7,851 nucleotides of DNA. It comes from Elusimicrobia bacterium RIFOXYB2_FULL_49_7. GTDB lineage: Bacteria; Fibrobacterota; OXYB2-FULL-49-7. Below, one piece after another: positions 6,075-7,851 of this stretch (the first letter of the stretch is position 1; the number at the start of each line of letters is the position of its first letter). The position numbers and the translations under genes are program-made. Under the pieces are notes generated by a model. The model was not told the origin of the DNA. It did no database searches and was given only the letters and a program-made list of their open reading frames with translations. The stretch covers positions 1-7,851 of the forward strand of contig MGVN01000109.1 in the NCBI GenBank assembly GCA_001800515.1, read 5' to 3'.

Positions 6075-7851
6075 TTATCTTAATAAAAGCACCTTGGATG
6101 CCAACACCTGCTTCTCCAAACCAATTCGGACAAAATAGAGTCCGGAAGATTGCGCTTTTGCATCCCAAATCACAGAACCATGCCGGACGCTTCTTGATAA
6201 ATCCGCCACCAGACGGCCTTCCACATCATATACCGTAACCGACAAGGCCCCGGACAATCCCGCCTTGCCCTCATATCCGTTGATCATAATCGTTACTGCC
6301 GGATTAAACGGATTGGGATAGGTTTGAAAACTGAGCGGTTGTCTTGCACCTGCCCTATCTTCCGCCTTCACCTCTCCCAACACCCCTTGTACGACATTCG
6401 ATATCACGCTCATGTTTTCAACACTGTCAAAGGAAAATATCGCCGTATAAAAGGGAAGCGTATCCGAAACTTTAAACACCACAGACTGTTGTGTACCGGG
6501 AAGGACTGTTAAAGCCGGCCCCACGGCATTCGCGGCCCACCAGTTACAAACGCTGCTGTCAATGGTTTGAGGCTCCACAATAGGCTTATGCGACCAAACG
6601 ATATGATACCGCTTAGCTCCTGCAGGGGCGGTCCAGGTCAACTGCGCATAGCCGGTGGAAGTATCAATCAATGCCCCCAAGTCGCTTATGCCAACAGGGG
6701 CGACCGTATCTGTTCGAACGGTATGACTCACGAACCAAGTGAACCTGTTTTCAAACTGGCCCACCCATTTTGTAAATTCCCCATAGGCTTTATCCCCGCC
6801 GCCAATTCCATTCGTGACGTATTGATTCAATTGATCCAAATATTCCTTTTTGCCCGTATTCCAATAATACCAGGCCTGTGGATCACAAAAGGTTAAACTT
6901 GTTCCACTGGAAGAAAGAGTCACACCTGTAGCAGGATGCTTGTAATATCCGAAATTACTATAATGAAGATTCCATTCCATAATGCCGGATACATAATTAA
7001 ACGCTTCTGCATACGCCTGAGGATTCACACCGCGAATCTCTTCCATGAATTGGATAATGGGTCGTACCAGATAACCGGCCTGAAAAGCAGCATCACCCAT
7101 TTGCGTATCATATTCATGAAAACCATAAAGAACATTTTGTCCTTTGGAACGGGAAGGTTTCCTAACATAGGTGTTAATGTAATTCTGAAATTTCCCCAAA
7201 ATGCTGGTATCACCCGTAATTCGATAGGCCTGCAACGCATTAGAGGTGGAATGACCGATAGCGCGGCTGCTCATGTCTGCAAACGGGTCTTTTTGTCCCA
7301 GACGAATTTTACGGAACTCAGCAATGAACCGGTACCAATCTTTTATCCAGGGGTTACCGGAAAAATAATAGGCCTCTTCCACATGGTAAAACCAGGCATG
7401 CTCGTCGTCACGCGCACTTCCATCCATGACCGTGTTGGCTAAACTCGCCGAATCATAAGGCGGCTTCTTATATCCGTCGCCAAAAACCCGCCAATGATGG
7501 CCATCATAAGGATTTTCAGTCAATCTAAGATTCAACCAATCATTTTGATGCGTATAGGCAGTCATGGATTGCGGTTTAGTATTCAATTCACCCATAGCAT
7601 ATTCCTGAGCCATAAAATAGCTATAAGGATTTTCTGTAGCAGCAAAGGCGGCGCCACTGGTTGCCCAGTTACCGGCATTGCCGGGACGCATCTTTCTTGT
7701 CTTATCCACCAAAAACCAGTTCCAGCCCAAATCAGGGCCGATATTCATATTTGAATAATCGGTCATGGTCGGTACGCACTTATCCGTAACCGTAATAGGC
7801 GTATCCAATGGCACATAAAAATCAAAGGCTGCCTTGGTCTCTTTATACCAA
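6075..7851 (-). CDS. Secreted alpha-toroid protein with FN3-like and T9SS sorting domains (5' end cut off)
   Basis: The frame stays open to the right edge, so the N-terminus is missing; 591 residues are visible. A GTG at 7814 is an internal Val rather than the start, since WYKETKAAFDFY precedes it in frame. Numbering from that Val, residues about 30-365 are rich in Trp, Tyr and His in helix-like segments (GNWATSGAAFA, HAWFYHVEEAYYFSG, WYRFIAEFRK, GHSTSNALQAY), as in (alpha/alpha)6-toroid glycoside hydrolases and polysaccharide lyases. The exo-rhamnogalacturonan-lyase-like group is a possible relative, but this is a weak recollection. About 371-478 resembles a fibronectin type III domain (VAPVGISDLG, AQLTWTAP, KRYHIVWS). 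Residues 499-579 are a T9SS sorting domain opening with YPNPFNP and ending VLASKVLLLR. This implies secretion through the outer membrane. It is upstream of, and probably cotranscribed with, the Asp-box protein gene. The exact enzyme activity and substrate cannot be told from sequence by eye. Confidence 0.88.
   Translation of the reverse strand, partial: WYKETKAAFDFYVPLDTPITVTDKCVPTMTDYSNMNIGPDLGWNWFLVDKTRKMRPGNAGNWATSGAAFAATENPYSYFMAQEYAMGELNTKPQSMTAYTHQNDWLNLRLTENPYDGHHWRVFGDGYKKPPYDSASLANTVMDGSARDDEHAWFYHVEEAYYFSGNPWIKDWYRFIAEFRKIRLGQKDPFADMSSRAIGHSTSNALQAYRITGDTSILGKFQNYINTYVRKPSRSKGQNVLYGFHEYDTQMGDAAFQAGYLVRPIIQFMEEIRGVNPQAYAEAFNYVSGIMEWNLHYSNFGYYKHPATGVTLSSSGTSLTFCDPQAWYYWNTGKKEYLDQLNQYVTNGIGGGDKAYGEFTKWVGQFENRFTWFVSHTVRTDTVAPVGISDLGALIDTSTGYAQLTWTAPAGAKRYHIVWSHKPIVEPQTIDSSVCNWWAANAVGPALTVLPGTQQSVVFKVSDTLPFYTAIFSFDSVENMSVISNVVQGVLGEVKAEDRAGARQPLSFQTYPNPFNPAVTIMINGYEGKAGLSGALSVTVYDVEGRLVADLSRSVRHGSVIWDAKAQSSGLYFVRIGLEKQVLASKVLLLR

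Noticed and set aside
6066..6081. Perfect 6-base stem with an AGGA loop overlapping the stop codon of the toroid-protein gene
   Set aside because: The stem is short and AT-rich with no following T-tract, so it is a poor terminator; a CsrA-like role based only on GGA in the loop is too weak to claim.
6936..7442. Long open frame on the plus strand opposite the toroid-protein gene
   Set aside because: It lies wholly antisense to a well-supported coding region, shows no recognisable domain, and has no convincing ribosome site; the same holds for other antisense frames within the large genes.
7812..7814. GTG at 7814 as the start of the toroid-protein gene
   Set aside because: The frame remains open and protein-like to the window edge and no signal peptide follows the GTG, although the protein carries a secretion sorting domain.

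Overview
The window carries five protein-coding genes on both strands of a diderm, probably motile bacterium. Two adjacent secreted proteins end in type IX secretion system (T9SS) C-terminal sorting domains. A flagellin gene with a sigma-28-type promoter and a peptidoglycan gene pair lie beside them. T9SS cargo plus flagella, in DNA of middling GC, suggests a lineage of the Fibrobacteres-Chlorobi-Bacteroidetes (FCB) superphylum outside the mostly non-flagellated Bacteroidetes, for example Fibrobacterota or a related candidate phylum. This placement is an inference; no rRNA or other phylogenetic marker is present.

Region 1 (1-1020, minus strand): a compact 280-residue flagellin. It has a downstream intrinsic terminator and a second GC-rich hairpin. 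Upstream is a near-consensus sigma-28 promoter. The short 5' leader can fold so that the Shine-Dalgarno lies in the loop of a hairpin that closely resembles a CsrA binding site, which suggests translational control of flagellin by CsrA, possibly with FliW.

Region 2 (1073-2960, plus strand): a small YkuD-type L,D-transpeptidase/L,D-carboxypeptidase with no obvious signal peptide. It overlaps by 17 bases a Mur ligase of the MurC/Mpl family with an unusual P-loop (GTSGKST). The two look translationally coupled. A plausible joint role is cytoplasmic peptidoglycan recycling: trimming a stem tetrapeptide to a tripeptide, then ligating peptide to UDP-MurNAc.

Region 3 (3027-7851, minus strand): a visibly more AT-rich pair of genes for large secreted proteins, 36 bases apart and probably in one operon whose promoter lies beyond the right edge. 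The upstream gene is cut by the window edge; it has an apparent alpha-toroid catalytic-like domain, a fibronectin-III-like domain and a T9SS sorting domain. The downstream gene encodes a 1003-residue protein with a signal peptide, a carbohydrate-binding-like beta-sandwich, an Asp-box (BNR) beta-propeller, thrombospondin-type-3-like calcium repeats, a PKD domain and a T9SS sorting domain. Together they look like secreted or surface-anchored glycan-processing proteins with unidentified substrate.

The Mur ligase and the 1003-residue gene converge across a 66-base gap (2961-3026) in which I see no terminator. No tRNA, rRNA, CRISPR array, insertion sequence or attachment site is visible. No gene-free stretch exceeds 300 bases.
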